DNA from: JAAZPT01 sp964544955
GTDB lineage: Bacteria; Bacillota; Clostridia; Christensenellales; Aristaeellaceae
Length of the DNA: 64,000 bases
Direction of reading: 5' to 3'
Assembly: GCA_964544955.1 (NCBI GenBank)
Contig: CAZJEB010000001.1
Location: 434,001-498,000, forward strand
Both the position numbers and the translations under genes were made by a program. Under the pieces are notes generated by a model, which was given only the letters and a program-made list of their open reading frames with translations, ran no database searches and was not told the origin of the DNA. Positions 53,298-62,983 of the stretch are shown here, piece by piece. Each line of letters begins with the position of its first letter. Positions within the stretch are counted from its first letter, which is position 1.

Positions 53298-54008
53298 ATG
53301 TCCCTAAACGCAATGCTTGAATCCATAACAAAAAGTGATGTTGTAAAATCCGCAGGTTTAAACTTAGGTGCACAATTTCAAAGTATATCCATAGCCGATG
53401 TATTATTAGCAATAGCAGTTGCTTTTTTAGTAGGTTGTATTATTGCCCTAGTTTACAAAAAAACCTTTAGAGGCGTGCTTTACAGCTCCACCTTCCCTAT
53501 TACATTAATTATGTTAACAATTATAACAACCCCTGTTGTTATGTGTATAAAAAGCGATATAGCTTTATCAATGGGTATGGTTGGTGCCCTAAGTATTGTT
53601 CGTTTTAGAACTGCTGTTAAAGACCCTATGGATACAGCTTATATGTTTTGGGCTTTAACAATGGGTATATTGTTAGGTGCAGGCTTATACATTATTGCTT
53701 TAGCTGTTGTATTAATAATATCTGTATTTTTATTTTTACTTAGCTTTTTACAGTTCAAAAGGCCAAACGCTTATTTATTGGTAATACACTGCCAACCAGG
53801 TGCTGAAGGCTTTATAGAGCGTGATTTGAAAAACAAGGTTAAAGAACACCGTTTACGCAGCAAAACTGTAACCCACGCTGGTGCGGAAATTACTTATGAA
53901 GTAAGGCTTGCTGCATCTGAGGATCAAGTTATTGCTAACTTGAGGGATATACCAGAAGTACACGATGTTACATTGGTAGCCTGCCAAACAGATGTTGGCT
54001 CCAATTAG
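53298..54008 (+). CDS. DUF4956 membrane protein
   Basis: A 236-residue protein with four to five membrane helices in the first 150 residues, including the family marks LSMGMVGALSIVRFRTAVKD and DTAYMFWALTMGI, then a soluble region of about 80 residues. DUF4956 proteins typically lie beside a VTC-domain protein, as here (10 bases apart), and together form a module believed to be linked to polyphosphate. The exact function is unproven. It has its own promoter and a strong AAGGAGG site. Confidence 0.88.
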   Translation: MSLNAMLESITKSDVVKSAGLNLGAQFQSISIADVLLAIAVAFLVGCIIALVYKKTFRGVLYSSTFPITLIMLTIITTPVVMCIKSDIALSMGMVGALSIVRFRTAVKDPMDTAYMFWALTMGILLGAGLYIIALAVVLIISVFLFLLSFLQFKRPNAYLLVIHCQPGAEGFIERDLKNKVKEHRLRSKTVTHAGAEITYEVRLAASEDQVIANLRDIPEVHDVTLVACQTDVGSN

Positions 54009-54018
54009 GGTGATATAA

Positions 54019-54720
54019 ATGGCCTATGCAATACCTTTAAGGCATGAGCTAAAATTTTATATAAACGAAGTGCAGTATAGGGTGTTATCCACCGCCTTGG
54101 ACCATTTGCTATACAGGGACCCCAATGGTGATGAAAATAACAACTATGCCATACGCTCGCTTTATTTTGATACAATTTTTAATGATGCCTATTTTGATAA
54201 GGTAAACGGTACAAAAAATAGGGATAAGTATAGAATTAGAATTTATAACTATTCCGACAAGCTTATTAGGATGGAATGTAAAACCAAGGTTGGTAGCATG
54301 ATATCTAAAAGGTCTTTAAAAATACCAAGGGATTTGGCGGAACAGCTTATTGCAGCCGACCCCACAGGTTTGGATAGAACTAAAAGTGGCTTGTTGCTTG
54401 ATATTTACAGGGAAATGCGCACTAACTTGCTAAGGCCTGTGGTATTGGTGGACTATGTTCGTGAGGCCTACCTACACCCTGCTGAGGAAGTTAGAATTAC
54501 CTTTGATAAGCAATTAAGAAGTGGCGTGTTTAGCAAGGATTTATTCAACCCCTGGGTACCAACAGTTTCACCCTTAGATAATAATCAAATTATATTAGAA
54601 GTTAAATATAACAATGCTTTGCCACCTTATTTGCGTGATATTATTACTTACCACTGCAATGGTGCCCAACAGCTTGCCATATCAAAATATACTATTTGCA
54701 GGCGCTTTGAGGAGCTATAA
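54019..54720 (+). CDS. VTC-domain polyphosphate polymerase
   Basis: A 233-residue tunnel-fold protein of the VTC family. Visible ligands are RHELKF, SLYFDT, KYRIRIYNY, RMECKTK, KRSL, LVDYVREAY, VRITFDKQLRSG, ILEVKYN and ISKYTICRRFEE: these line the tunnel that binds ATP and phosphate in yeast Vtc4. It probably makes polyphosphate at the membrane with the adjacent DUF4956 protein. Its stop is directly adjacent to the stop of the convergent gene. Confidence 0.9.
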   Translation: MAYAIPLRHELKFYINEVQYRVLSTALDHLLYRDPNGDENNNYAIRSLYFDTIFNDAYFDKVNGTKNRDKYRIRIYNYSDKLIRMECKTKVGSMISKRSLKIPRDLAEQLIAADPTGLDRTKSGLLLDIYREMRTNLLRPVVLVDYVREAYLHPAEEVRITFDKQLRSGVFSKDLFNPWVPTVSPLDNNQIILEVKYNNALPPYLRDIITYHCNGAQQLAISKYTICRRFEEL

Positions 54721-55227
54721 TTACTTATTTGTATAATAGCATTTTAGTATTTTGCCCACAAAAAATGTATGATAATCCCCCACGGGGTAGCAGCGGTTTA
54801 TAGTTGCATCAACAACTGTTTGTGGCATCATATCCGCTTGGCTTATTACTTGGCACTCAAAGTGTAGCTCGCACTCCTTAACAATAGGTACGTTTACCAC
54901 TTGGGCATTTGCCTTTGTTATGTTTATATTATCAAACTTATTTATATCCCTGCCCGATTTTGTGCCTGCTATTTTTATAGCATCCTTCATAGGGTGCAGG
55001 GGTATGCTAACTGTAAAGTAAGCATTGTTGTTTAGTAGTTGGTAGGTATACCTACTGTGGCGAACAGGCACAAGAAATACTTTTTCGCTGTGCATTGTAA
55101 GCAAGCCACCCCAGCCAATAATCATGGTATTATCTATGCCATTGCCATTGGAACTGTTAAGGAAAAAGCCTTTTTCTATATTATCGTAAACTAATTGAGC
55201 AACATCGCTAATATTTACATCTTTCAT
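54721..55227 (-). CDS. Flavin reductase-like FMN-binding protein
   Basis: A 168-residue split-barrel flavin protein. The pattern NTMIIGWGGLLTMH, FLVPVRHSRYTYQLL, YFTVSIPLHPMKDAI and GTKSGRDINKF resembles the flavin reductase/HpaC-like family. It is shorter than classical flavin reductases and could act on a small substrate or electron carrier. It is monocistronic and opposes the VTC gene with no spare base between stops. Confidence 0.8.
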   Translation of the reverse strand: MKDVNISDVAQLVYDNIEKGFFLNSSNGNGIDNTMIIGWGGLLTMHSEKVFLVPVRHSRYTYQLLNNNAYFTVSIPLHPMKDAIKIAGTKSGRDINKFDNINITKANAQVVNVPIVKECELHFECQVISQADMMPQTVVDATINRCYPVGDYHTFFVGKILKCYYTNK

Positions 55228-55294
55228 TGTAATACCCCCAAATATATTTTTATTTTATTATAACACAATTTTTATTTTTAAAAGGAATGATACT

Positions 55295-55975
55295 ATGTTT
55301 TATGATTGGACTTTAATATTACTAATACCCGGTTTAATTTTTGGTTTAATTGCCCAAGCAAGGGTTAAAAGCACGTTTTCATCATCAAGCCAAATAAGGT
55401 CGCGCAGCGGCTACACTGCTGATGATATTGCAAGGCGTTTATTGCAAAGGCATGGTGCCCCAAATGTATCTGTAACCCCAACACAGGGCATGCTATCCGA
55501 CCACTACAACCCAAGCAAAAAAACATTAGCCTTATCGGAAACCGTGTATGGTCAAGATAATTTAGCTGCCATAGGTGTTGCTGCCCACGAGGCTGGCCAC
55601 GCCTTACAGGATGCGGAGGGTTATAGCTTTTTAAAGCTTAGAAGTGCCCTTGTACCCGTTGTAAACATCGGCTCCAACCTATCCCCCATAATTTTTATGG
55701 CGGGTTTAATATTTAGCATAAAGCCCCTTACAACCGTTGGTATTGTATTGTTTGCACTTACAGTAGTGTTTTCACTTATTACATTGCCCGTTGAGTTTAA
55801 TGCATCCAAAAGGGCAAAGGCTATGCTTTTATATGATGGTTACTTGGATGATCAAGAAATTAAGTATGTTGATAAGGTGCTTGATGCAGCGGCATTAACA
55901 TATGTAGCAAGCCTTGTAAGTGCGGTATTGCAGTTGTTAAGGTTAATACTTATATCAAGAAGAAGAAATGATTAA
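55295..55975 (+). CDS. Membrane zinc metallopeptidase (YugP-like)
   Basis: A 226-residue membrane protease with a short N-terminal helix, a soluble segment with the zinc motif AAHEAGHALQ, and two to three membrane helices (about 115-140, 150-170 and 200-220). The pattern matches the YugP/DUF2268-like 'neutral zinc metallopeptidase' family of Bacillota. Substrate unknown. Its stop overlaps the next ATG (TAATG), so the helicase gene is translationally coupled. Confidence 0.86.
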   Translation: MFYDWTLILLIPGLIFGLIAQARVKSTFSSSSQIRSRSGYTADDIARRLLQRHGAPNVSVTPTQGMLSDHYNPSKKTLALSETVYGQDNLAAIGVAAHEAGHALQDAEGYSFLKLRSALVPVVNIGSNLSPIIFMAGLIFSIKPLTTVGIVLFALTVVFSLITLPVEFNASKRAKAMLLYDGYLDDQEIKYVDKVLDAAALTYVASLVSAVLQLLRLILISRRRND

Positions 55976-58314
55976 TGTTAGAAGTTATTAATGTTGCTGT
56001 ACGCAACTTAGTAAGTTTTTCATACTTTGAGCCGGATATTGTTCCATCTGCGGACTTATCCGGCAAAATGCTTGAAGGCACATTGGGCCACAGGGCAAGG
56101 CAAGGTAGCCTTGATGAAAGCTTTAAAATTGAACAGAGCATTAGTTCGGACTTTGAATACAAAAATATTATACTAAGAATAAGTGGACGCATGGACGTAT
56201 TCCGTGATGAATATGATGTACCTGAAATTGAGGAAATTAAATTGGGCAATAGCGACAAATTGCTTGATTCCCCAAGGGATGAACATATTTATCAGCTATA
56301 TGTTTATGGTGCACTTCTTTTTAATAATAGGGAAGATTTAAACCTTATAAAGTTTAAGCTTGCCTATGTTGATGTGGATGGCAACGTGCTACAAGTGTTT
56401 GAGCAAACTAAAAACCGTGAAGAATGCCTTGCCATAATAAATGCCCTTATTGAACCTTTTGGCGATTTTACCATAGGTGAACTTCGCCATGTAAAAAGTA
56501 GGAATGAAAGCCTTTTGGATATGGATTTCCCCTTTGAAGAGTTTAGGAAGGGTCAAAGGGAGTTTGCGGCACAGGTTTACACAAGCATAAAAATTAAAAA
56601 GCGATTGTTTGCTTGCCTGCCCACGGGCACAGGTAAATCCGTAGCGGTGCTATTCCCTGCCTTAAAAGCCTTACAACTGGGTTTAACAAGCCGTTTAATA
56701 TACTTAACTGCAAGAACTGCCGCCCGCCAAAGCCCCTTAAATGCCCTAAGGCTTATTATGGATAAGGGCGCTAATATTAGGGTTGTAACCATTGTTGCCA
56801 AGGAAAAAATGTGCCCTAATGATTTAAATTGCAACCCTGAGCATTGCTCTAGGGCAAAGGGGCATTTTACAAGGCAAGAGCAAGCAATGAAGCATATATT
56901 TGAGGGCGGATGGTGGACGGAGGATGTTATAAACGATGTTGCCGATAAGTTTAACATTTGCCCCTTTGAATTTGGTTTAAGCTTAACGGTGTTTGCCGAT
57001 GTATCCATATTGGATGAAAACTATGTTTTTGACCCCTTTGTTGCTATACAAAGGCTTAATATAAGGCCCCAGGATAATACTTTGCTAATAGACGAGGCTC
57101 ACCATTTAATTAGCCGCCTTAGGGATGGGCTTAGTGGGCATATGGATCAAAAAACTTTAAGGGAGCAACGCAAGCGCATTGGTGACTTTTTTGGCAAAAA
57201 GCATTTACTATACAAAGCCCTTACCACAGTAATAAACAAGTTAAAAAAGATAGATTTGCCCGAGGGTGAATTTACATTGCTTATGGATAAGCCTCCAGAA
57301 AAGTTTGACCTTGCCATGCAAAACTTGAAGGATTGTGCAGCCTTAAGCTTTTCCGTTATGAAGGAAAGAACTTTGCCCAAGGATATATATACTGATTTGG
57401 CGGATATATTTAAGGCGGCTGTGCGGTTTTTATATGCTAATGATAACTTGGGGGATAACTATGCCGTTATAGCAAGCCTTGAAAAAAGTAGTAAGGCCTT
57501 AAGCCTATACTGTTTAGACCCCGCCTTTAGGATAGTTGAATGTACACAAAAAACTAATGGAGCAGTGTTTTTTTCCGCAACCCTTAGCCCTTTAAAAAGC
57601 ATGAAGGATATGTTGGGTGGCGATGAAGAGGATGCTATATTCACCCTGCCTTCCCCCTTCCCTAAGGAAAACTTGCTTGTGTTAAGAAAAAACACTAACA
57701 CCTATTACAACAACAGGCAAAGTAGCGTTGATGAAATTGCTACAGCCATATGCGATGTTTTAGCTGTAAAACAAGGCAAGTATATAGCTTACTTTACCAG
57801 CTATGAGTATATGAACATGGTAAAGGATAAAATTATTGACCTATCCCCCATAAATGTAATAGTGCAGGAACGCAACATGGATGAGGATGCTAAAAACAAG
57901 TTTATTGAAGGCTTTTTGGAGGGCAAGGATAATTTGCTTGGCCTTTGTGTAATGGGTGGTTCCTTCTCGGAGGGTATAGATTTACCGGGCAACAGTTTAA
58001 TTGGCGCCTTTATTATAGGGGTTGGCATACCTGTGCCCACATTTAAAACAGAGCTTTTGAAGGATCATTACGAAAAAAAGTTTGGCAACGGTTTTGCCTT
58101 TGCCTACCAATACCCTGGTATGCAAAAGGTGTTGCAGGCATCGGGCAGGGTTATACGCAGTGAAAAGGATAGAGGCGTGTTGATGTTTTTTGATAAGCGC
58201 TATTTCACTAAGGCTTATGAAAGCCTGTTGCCTACCGAGTGGAATTGGAAGGGCAATGATTATAAAAAACATGTTGAGGAGTTTTATGACTATGAGGATG
58301 CTATTGATGGTTAG
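55975..58314 (+). CDS. PD-(D/E)XK nuclease fused to Fe-S XPD/DinG-type helicase
   Basis: A 779-residue fusion. Residues 1-180 resemble a RecB/Cas4-type nuclease: GTLGHRARQ (H39), GRMD (D74), EIEEIK (E87, K89) and HIYQLYVYG (Q107). The helicase has Walker A PTGTGKS (216-222), an Fe-S cysteine set C280, C286, C291 and C329 (CPNDLNCNPEHC and CPFEF), DEAH at 373-376, GSFSEGIDLPG and the end QASGRVIRS. XPD-like helicases unwind 5'-3'. Such fusions are known in Clostridia; the pathway is not established. Confidence 0.85.
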   Translation: MLEVINVAVRNLVSFSYFEPDIVPSADLSGKMLEGTLGHRARQGSLDESFKIEQSISSDFEYKNIILRISGRMDVFRDEYDVPEIEEIKLGNSDKLLDSPRDEHIYQLYVYGALLFNNREDLNLIKFKLAYVDVDGNVLQVFEQTKNREECLAIINALIEPFGDFTIGELRHVKSRNESLLDMDFPFEEFRKGQREFAAQVYTSIKIKKRLFACLPTGTGKSVAVLFPALKALQLGLTSRLIYLTARTAARQSPLNALRLIMDKGANIRVVTIVAKEKMCPNDLNCNPEHCSRAKGHFTRQEQAMKHIFEGGWWTEDVINDVADKFNICPFEFGLSLTVFADVSILDENYVFDPFVAIQRLNIRPQDNTLLIDEAHHLISRLRDGLSGHMDQKTLREQRKRIGDFFGKKHLLYKALTTVINKLKKIDLPEGEFTLLMDKPPEKFDLAMQNLKDCAALSFSVMKERTLPKDIYTDLADIFKAAVRFLYANDNLGDNYAVIASLEKSSKALSLYCLDPAFRIVECTQKTNGAVFFSATLSPLKSMKDMLGGDEEDAIFTLPSPFPKENLLVLRKNTNTYYNNRQSSVDEIATAICDVLAVKQGKYIAYFTSYEYMNMVKDKIIDLSPINVIVQERNMDEDAKNKFIEGFLEGKDNLLGLCVMGGSFSEGIDLPGNSLIGAFIIGVGIPVPTFKTELLKDHYEKKFGNGFAFAYQYPGMQKVLQASGRVIRSEKDRGVLMFFDKRYFTKAYESLLPTEWNWKGNDYKKHVEEFYDYEDAIDG

Positions 58315-59179
58315 TTTAGCAATTACATTAGCTATGCAAGGCGCTGTGGCGGAGTATGCTCCTAGCATATTTTATAAGGCCCAAAAGGATAATAAAACAA
58401 TTTACCTGCTTGGCAGTATACATATTGGCAATGAAAGCATGTACCCCCTAAGGGATAATATTATAAAGGCCATGGATAGCGCCGATAGCTTTGTGTTTGA
58501 ATGTGATACAAGTAATATAACAGATGTGGCTAAGGCAAGGGCTTTAATGTATTTGCCCCAAGGGGAAAGCTTAAGTAGTATGCTAAAGGCGGATACTATG
58601 GCAAACTTGGAAAGCCTATGCAATAAAATAAACTTGAATATAAATGCCATAAGCAATTTAAAGCCTTGGGCGGTGTACAGCATGCTATCCTTAAATACAG
58701 CTAAGGAATTATTGCATGGTAGTAGCGTTGATTTGGCCGTGGATAACCATGTTAAAAACTATGCTTTAAACAATCAAAAACCCTTATATTTTGCAGAAAC
58801 TGCCCTAGAGCAATACCAAACATTGGATGGTTTAAGCCTTAATACCCAGGAGCTTATACTAAACGAGCTTATAAATAACAACTTATATGGCGGTAGTAGC
58901 AATTTTGATGCTAGTATAGATAATTGGCCTGAATGGTTTAAAAGCAACAATGCAAAAGCCTTTGCCGATGCTTATAATGCCGATTTAAGCGCTGATATGC
59001 AGGAGTTTAACCATGCCTTGCTTACAAGGCGCAATATATTATTTGCAAGTTATTTAAATAACTTAGTGCAAAATAACGAAAAGGTTTTTGCCACCTTTGG
59101 GCTTTTACACATAGTTTTAAAGGATAATAGTGTGGTTTATGAGCTTGCAAGGCTTGGATATGAAATAAGCCCCATGTAG
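58286..59179 (+). CDS. TraB/PrgY/GumN family protein
   Basis: A 297-residue protein with a short hydrophobic start (signal-like, RMLLMVSLAITLAMQGAVA) and the family marks YLLGSIHIGNESMYPL, FVFECDTSN, and the end FGLLHIVLKDNSVVYELARLGY. The family has a TIKI-like metalloprotease fold with conserved His/Glu. It overlaps the helicase gene by 29 bases; a GAGGAG lies 4 bases before the ATG at 58286, 10 bases before a second ATG at 58292. Role unknown, possibly a membrane peptidase. Confidence 0.8.
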   Translation: MTMRMLLMVSLAITLAMQGAVAEYAPSIFYKAQKDNKTIYLLGSIHIGNESMYPLRDNIIKAMDSADSFVFECDTSNITDVAKARALMYLPQGESLSSMLKADTMANLESLCNKINLNINAISNLKPWAVYSMLSLNTAKELLHGSSVDLAVDNHVKNYALNNQKPLYFAETALEQYQTLDGLSLNTQELILNELINNNLYGGSSNFDASIDNWPEWFKSNNAKAFADAYNADLSADMQEFNHALLTRRNILFASYLNNLVQNNEKVFATFGLLHIVLKDNSVVYELARLGYEISPM

Positions 59180-59201
59180 TGTTTTGCCCCATTGTATAAG
59201 G

Positions 59202-59230
59202 TTTACATTTGTTTGTAACTGTGGTAAAAT
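59202..59230 (+). promoter_or_regulatory. Promoter of glgP
   Basis: TTTACA (59202-59207), a 17-base spacer and TAAAAT (59225-59230). Start near 59237, a leader of about 50 bases to the ATG. Confidence 0.6.
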
Positions 59231-59289
59231 GTACTTGTTATAGGATTTTTTTTAAACTTTAAAATGTCTCTGTTGAAAGGAGAAATTAG

Positions 59290-61743
59290 ATGCCAGCAAC
59301 CAATTTTGACGTAGAATCTATAAAGAAAACTATTATTGGTAAAATACAACGTTACAATGGTGTTACAATTGAGGAAGCATTGCCCCAACAAATATACAAG
59401 GCAGTAGCTATAACCGTTCGTGACCAAATAATGCAAAAATGGGTTAAAACCCGTAAAAAGCTTAAGGATGATAAGGGCAAAAAGCTTTATTACATGAGTG
59501 TTGAATTTTTAACCGGTAGGTTTTTACTATCCAACATGATTAACCTTGTGCACCAAGATGAGTATCAACAAGCTTTAAAAGATTTGAACATTGATACAAG
59601 CTCTTTGTTTACAGAGGAGCCCGAGCCCGGCTTAGGCAATGGTGGCTTAGGTAGGCTTGCTGCCGCTTTTATGGATAGCTTATCCACATTAGACCTACAA
59701 AGCGTAGGCTGCACAATAAGGTATGAATATGGCTTATTTAGGCAGAAAATAGTTGAAGGCCAACAGGTAGAAATACCAGATAGCTGGCTTGATAATGGCA
59801 ATATTTGGGAAGTTGCTGCCCCTGAGGAAAGTGTTAACGTTCACTTTGGTGGCACAGTTCAAAGCTATGAATACGAAGGCAACGTTAGGTTTGAAACCGT
59901 TGGTGGTTACACCATAAAGGCTATACCCTATGATATGCCAATTGTTGGTTATGGCACAGACATGGTTAACTCCTTAAGAATGTGGTCCGCTAGAACAACA
60001 AAGAGCCTTAACTTGCGTAAGTTTGGCGATGGCGAACACGAGGAAGCTTTGCAGGAACTTCAACCTGCGGAGGTTATAAGCAAGGTGCTTTACCCAGAGG
60101 ATAACCACTATGAAGGTAAAATGCTAAGGCTTAAACAGCACTACTTCCTAGCAAGTGCAACAGTACAACATGCTATAAACGATTATGTTAAAAAATATGG
60201 TGAAAACCTTGATAACTTACCCGAGCACGTTGTATTCCATATAAACGATACTCACCCTGGCCTTGCAATACCAGAACTTTTAAGGATATTGCTTGATGAA
60301 TATTATTATGGCTGGGATGCAGCTATGAACATAATTAAAAGGTGCGTAGCTTATACAAACCATACAATATTAAACGAAGCCCTTGAAAAATGGCCCGTTG
60401 ATATGATGCGTACATTACTTCCACGTATATACATGCTGTTGGAGGAAATGAATAGGCGCCTATGCCAAGACTTGTTTGAAGTTTACCCCGGCCAATGGGA
60501 TAGAATTGCCCGCATGGCTATTATTGCATACAACAACGTGCATATGGCTAACTTGTGCGTAGCAACATCCTTCTCTGTAAACGGTGTAAGCCAACTACAT
60601 GGTAAAATTTTGCAAGATACATTGTTCCACGATTATTACAGAATTACACCAAGCAAGTTTTCTAGCATAACAAACGGTATTACCCACCGTAGGTGGCTAT
60701 TGGGCGCTAATAAGGAATTGGCTAACTTAATTGAAGAGGCTATAGGCGGCGGCTTTAAAAAGGATGCCCTAGAGCTTAAAAACTTGGAAAAATTTGCTGA
60801 TGATGCAGCCTTTAGGGAAAAGTTTGCTAAAATTAAGCTTAACAATAAAAAGAGGTTGGAGAAGTTCCTACTTGGCCACCAAAACGTTCAAATAGATACA
60901 AACTCTATATTTGACGTACAGGCTAAACGCTTACACGAGTATAAAAGGCAGCTATTAAACGCAATACATATACTTGTATTGTATAATAGAATAGTGGATA
61001 ACCCCAGCTTTACAATGCCCCCAAGAACATTCTTCTTTGGTGCTAAGGCAAGCCCAAGCTATTACAGGGCTAAGCAAATTATTCGCTTTATAAACTCACT
61101 AACAACATTAATAGATAGCCACCCAAGGGCAAAGAAAATGCTTAAGGTAGTGTTTGTTGAAAACTACAACGTATCCACCGCGGAAATACTTATACCTGCT
61201 GCCGATGTTAGCGAACAGCTATCCACCGCGGGTAAGGAAGCAAGTGGTACAGGCAACATGAAATTTATGATGAACGGTGCTATAACATTGGGAACAATGG
61301 ACGGTGCTAACGTTGAAATTTATGAGGCCGTAGGTAACGATAATATCTACATATTTGGTATGAGAAGCAATACCGTTGCCGACTGCTATAAGGATGGAAC
61401 ATACAACCCCATGCAAATATTTGAAAACAATGCGGAAATTAGGAAGGCATTAACTCAAATGATAGATGGAACATTGTTCCCCAACCAATCAGCAGTGCTT
61501 CAAGACCTATACCATTCACTACTTGTTGGTGATTATGGCTCCATGGCAGATAGTTACTTTGTACTTAAAGACTTTGGTAGCTACTCAATGGCTAATAGGC
61601 GCTTGATGGATGATTATAATAACCAAGATAAATGGGTACGCAGCGCTATTATAAACGTAGCTAACAGCGGTGTATTCAGTATTGATAACACAATTAACAA
61701 CTATAACAATAAAATTTGGCACATAGACCCAATTGTTTTTTAA
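59290..61743 (+). CDS. glgP: Glycogen/alpha-glucan phosphorylase
   Basis: An 817-residue PLP enzyme that releases glucose-1-phosphate from glycogen or maltodextrin. The start of the core is KKLYYMSVEFLTGRFL, glycine loop EPEPGLGNGGLGRLAAAFMDS, and the PLP lysine site EASGTGNMKFMMNGA, followed by GTMDGANVEI. Length matches. It lies alone, without glgB, glgA or glgC nearby. Glucose-1-phosphate could feed the mutase at 15992-17482. A long stem-loop ends the gene. Confidence 0.96.
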   Translation: MPATNFDVESIKKTIIGKIQRYNGVTIEEALPQQIYKAVAITVRDQIMQKWVKTRKKLKDDKGKKLYYMSVEFLTGRFLLSNMINLVHQDEYQQALKDLNIDTSSLFTEEPEPGLGNGGLGRLAAAFMDSLSTLDLQSVGCTIRYEYGLFRQKIVEGQQVEIPDSWLDNGNIWEVAAPEESVNVHFGGTVQSYEYEGNVRFETVGGYTIKAIPYDMPIVGYGTDMVNSLRMWSARTTKSLNLRKFGDGEHEEALQELQPAEVISKVLYPEDNHYEGKMLRLKQHYFLASATVQHAINDYVKKYGENLDNLPEHVVFHINDTHPGLAIPELLRILLDEYYYGWDAAMNIIKRCVAYTNHTILNEALEKWPVDMMRTLLPRIYMLLEEMNRRLCQDLFEVYPGQWDRIARMAIIAYNNVHMANLCVATSFSVNGVSQLHGKILQDTLFHDYYRITPSKFSSITNGITHRRWLLGANKELANLIEEAIGGGFKKDALELKNLEKFADDAAFREKFAKIKLNNKKRLEKFLLGHQNVQIDTNSIFDVQAKRLHEYKRQLLNAIHILVLYNRIVDNPSFTMPPRTFFFGAKASPSYYRAKQIIRFINSLTTLIDSHPRAKKMLKVVFVENYNVSTAEILIPAADVSEQLSTAGKEASGTGNMKFMMNGAITLGTMDGANVEIYEAVGNDNIYIFGMRSNTVADCYKDGTYNPMQIFENNAEIRKALTQMIDGTLFPNQSAVLQDLYHSLLVGDYGSMADSYFVLKDFGSYSMANRRLMDDYNNQDKWVRSAIINVANSGVFSIDNTINNYNNKIWHIDPIVF

Positions 61744-61751
61744 AAAACTTA

Positions 61752-61783
61752 TTTTGCGAAGGTGTTAAAGCACCTTCGCAAAA
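61752..61783 (+). terminator. Hairpin after glgP
   Basis: A 13-bp perfect stem (61752-61764 with 61771-61783), six-base loop. The plus-strand tail is only moderately T-rich, so it may also serve as an mRNA-stabilising hairpin. The rest of the gap to 61941 is AT-rich, with two TATAAT boxes lacking a good -35. Confidence 0.72.
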
Positions 61784-61941
61784 TTTATTAAATACAAAGG
61801 CCTTTGTTATGTAGGATATTAAAACTTAGAATGGATGTTATAAGCCTTATAATTTTCATAGAAACTATAAAAATATAATGTCTCCTCTATTTAGCAAGTA
61901 TTTTATATAATTAAGCCTTTATAAAAAGGAGATATATATTT

Positions 61942-62976
61942 ATGAGCAGTTCACGCTTTGCAGTTTTTGTTGACCTTGAAAACTGCGGTGCTAAGGTGGA
62001 AACCCTTAAAAGCATTTTAGATAAGGTTAAAATTAGGGGCAATATACTACTGGGCAAGGTATATGGCTATACGGAAAACTTTAGTGCCTTAAAGGAGCTT
62101 ATACTAAGCAATACATTTACTGTTGTGCCCTCCATAAGGTATGGTATAGCCCAAAAGAATAATGCGGATATACAGCTTGTTGTTGATGCCCTTGATGTGG
62201 CATATACAAACCCACTTATTGATAGCTTTTGCATAGTTAGTGGCGATAGTGACTATACACCCCTTGTTGGTAGGCTAAAGGCCATGGGCAAGTTTGTGTT
62301 AGGCATATCCCGCAGTGAGGCAGCAAGCAATATATTTATTAACGCCTGTAATGAGTTTCAGTTTTTAGAATATGTTGGGGCAAGCATAGATGGTGGCCAA
62401 AAGAAAAAACAAGTGGCGGATAACCAGGAAGTGCTTGATGATAATAGCCTAAATAAACTAATACTTGAAATTATAGAGCAACAATCCGATAAGGATGAGC
62501 TTTATGCCAGTGAGCTAAAAAGTATAATATTAAGGTTGCGCCCCGACTTTAACGAAAAACGCCACGGTTGTAGCACATTTGGTAAACTATTAAGGAAGTT
62601 GGAAAAGAAGTATAACCAAATACATATTTACAACGATAATTTTAACGTTATTGTAAGCCTTGAGCCTAAGGGTATAGATAACGGCTTGGATGATGGCGAG
62701 GATGAAGTTGAGAAGGTTCAAATTGGGCCTGATAATTGGCACGAAATATTTGTTAGCAAGTTAGAGCAGTATAAGGAGAACGGCTTTGAGCGCATTAACC
62801 CTAGCATACTAAAGGCGGATATATTAGCGGAATACCCCGATTTTAATGAGCGTGTTATTGGTTTTAAACGCTTTAGCGATGTTATGAAACAGCTAGAAAA
62901 AAGCGGTTTGGTAAAGGTGGAACTAGACGAACAAAGAACTATGCTAATAGAATTAGCCCCCCACCGCAACAAATAA
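61942..62976 (+). CDS. NYN-domain protein with two OST-HTH/LOTUS domains
   Basis: A 344-residue protein. Residues 1-146 are a PIN-like NYN (LabA-type) nuclease domain: FAVFVDLENCG (D11, N14), NNADIQLVVDALD (D76, D82) and VSGDSDYTPLVG (D102, D104), the acidic metal cluster of RNases. Then come two LOTUS/OST-HTH domains (about 170-241 and 267-340), both with an acidic start and an RPDFNE- or EYPDFNE-like turn, that bind RNA in eukaryotes. The linkers are charged. It is monocistronic after an AAGGAG site. RNA target unknown. Confidence 0.88.
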   Translation: MSSSRFAVFVDLENCGAKVETLKSILDKVKIRGNILLGKVYGYTENFSALKELILSNTFTVVPSIRYGIAQKNNADIQLVVDALDVAYTNPLIDSFCIVSGDSDYTPLVGRLKAMGKFVLGISRSEAASNIFINACNEFQFLEYVGASIDGGQKKKQVADNQEVLDDNSLNKLILEIIEQQSDKDELYASELKSIILRLRPDFNEKRHGCSTFGKLLRKLEKKYNQIHIYNDNFNVIVSLEPKGIDNGLDDGEDEVEKVQIGPDNWHEIFVSKLEQYKENGFERINPSILKADILAEYPDFNERVIGFKRFSDVMKQLEKSGLVKVELDEQRTMLIELAPHRNK

Positions 62977-62983
62977 ACATATA

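Noticed and set aside
58190..58285. Longer start for the TraB gene
   Set aside because: It would lie deep in the helicase gene, without a ribosome site; the ATG at 58286 or 58292 has GAGGAG and begins a signal-like segment.
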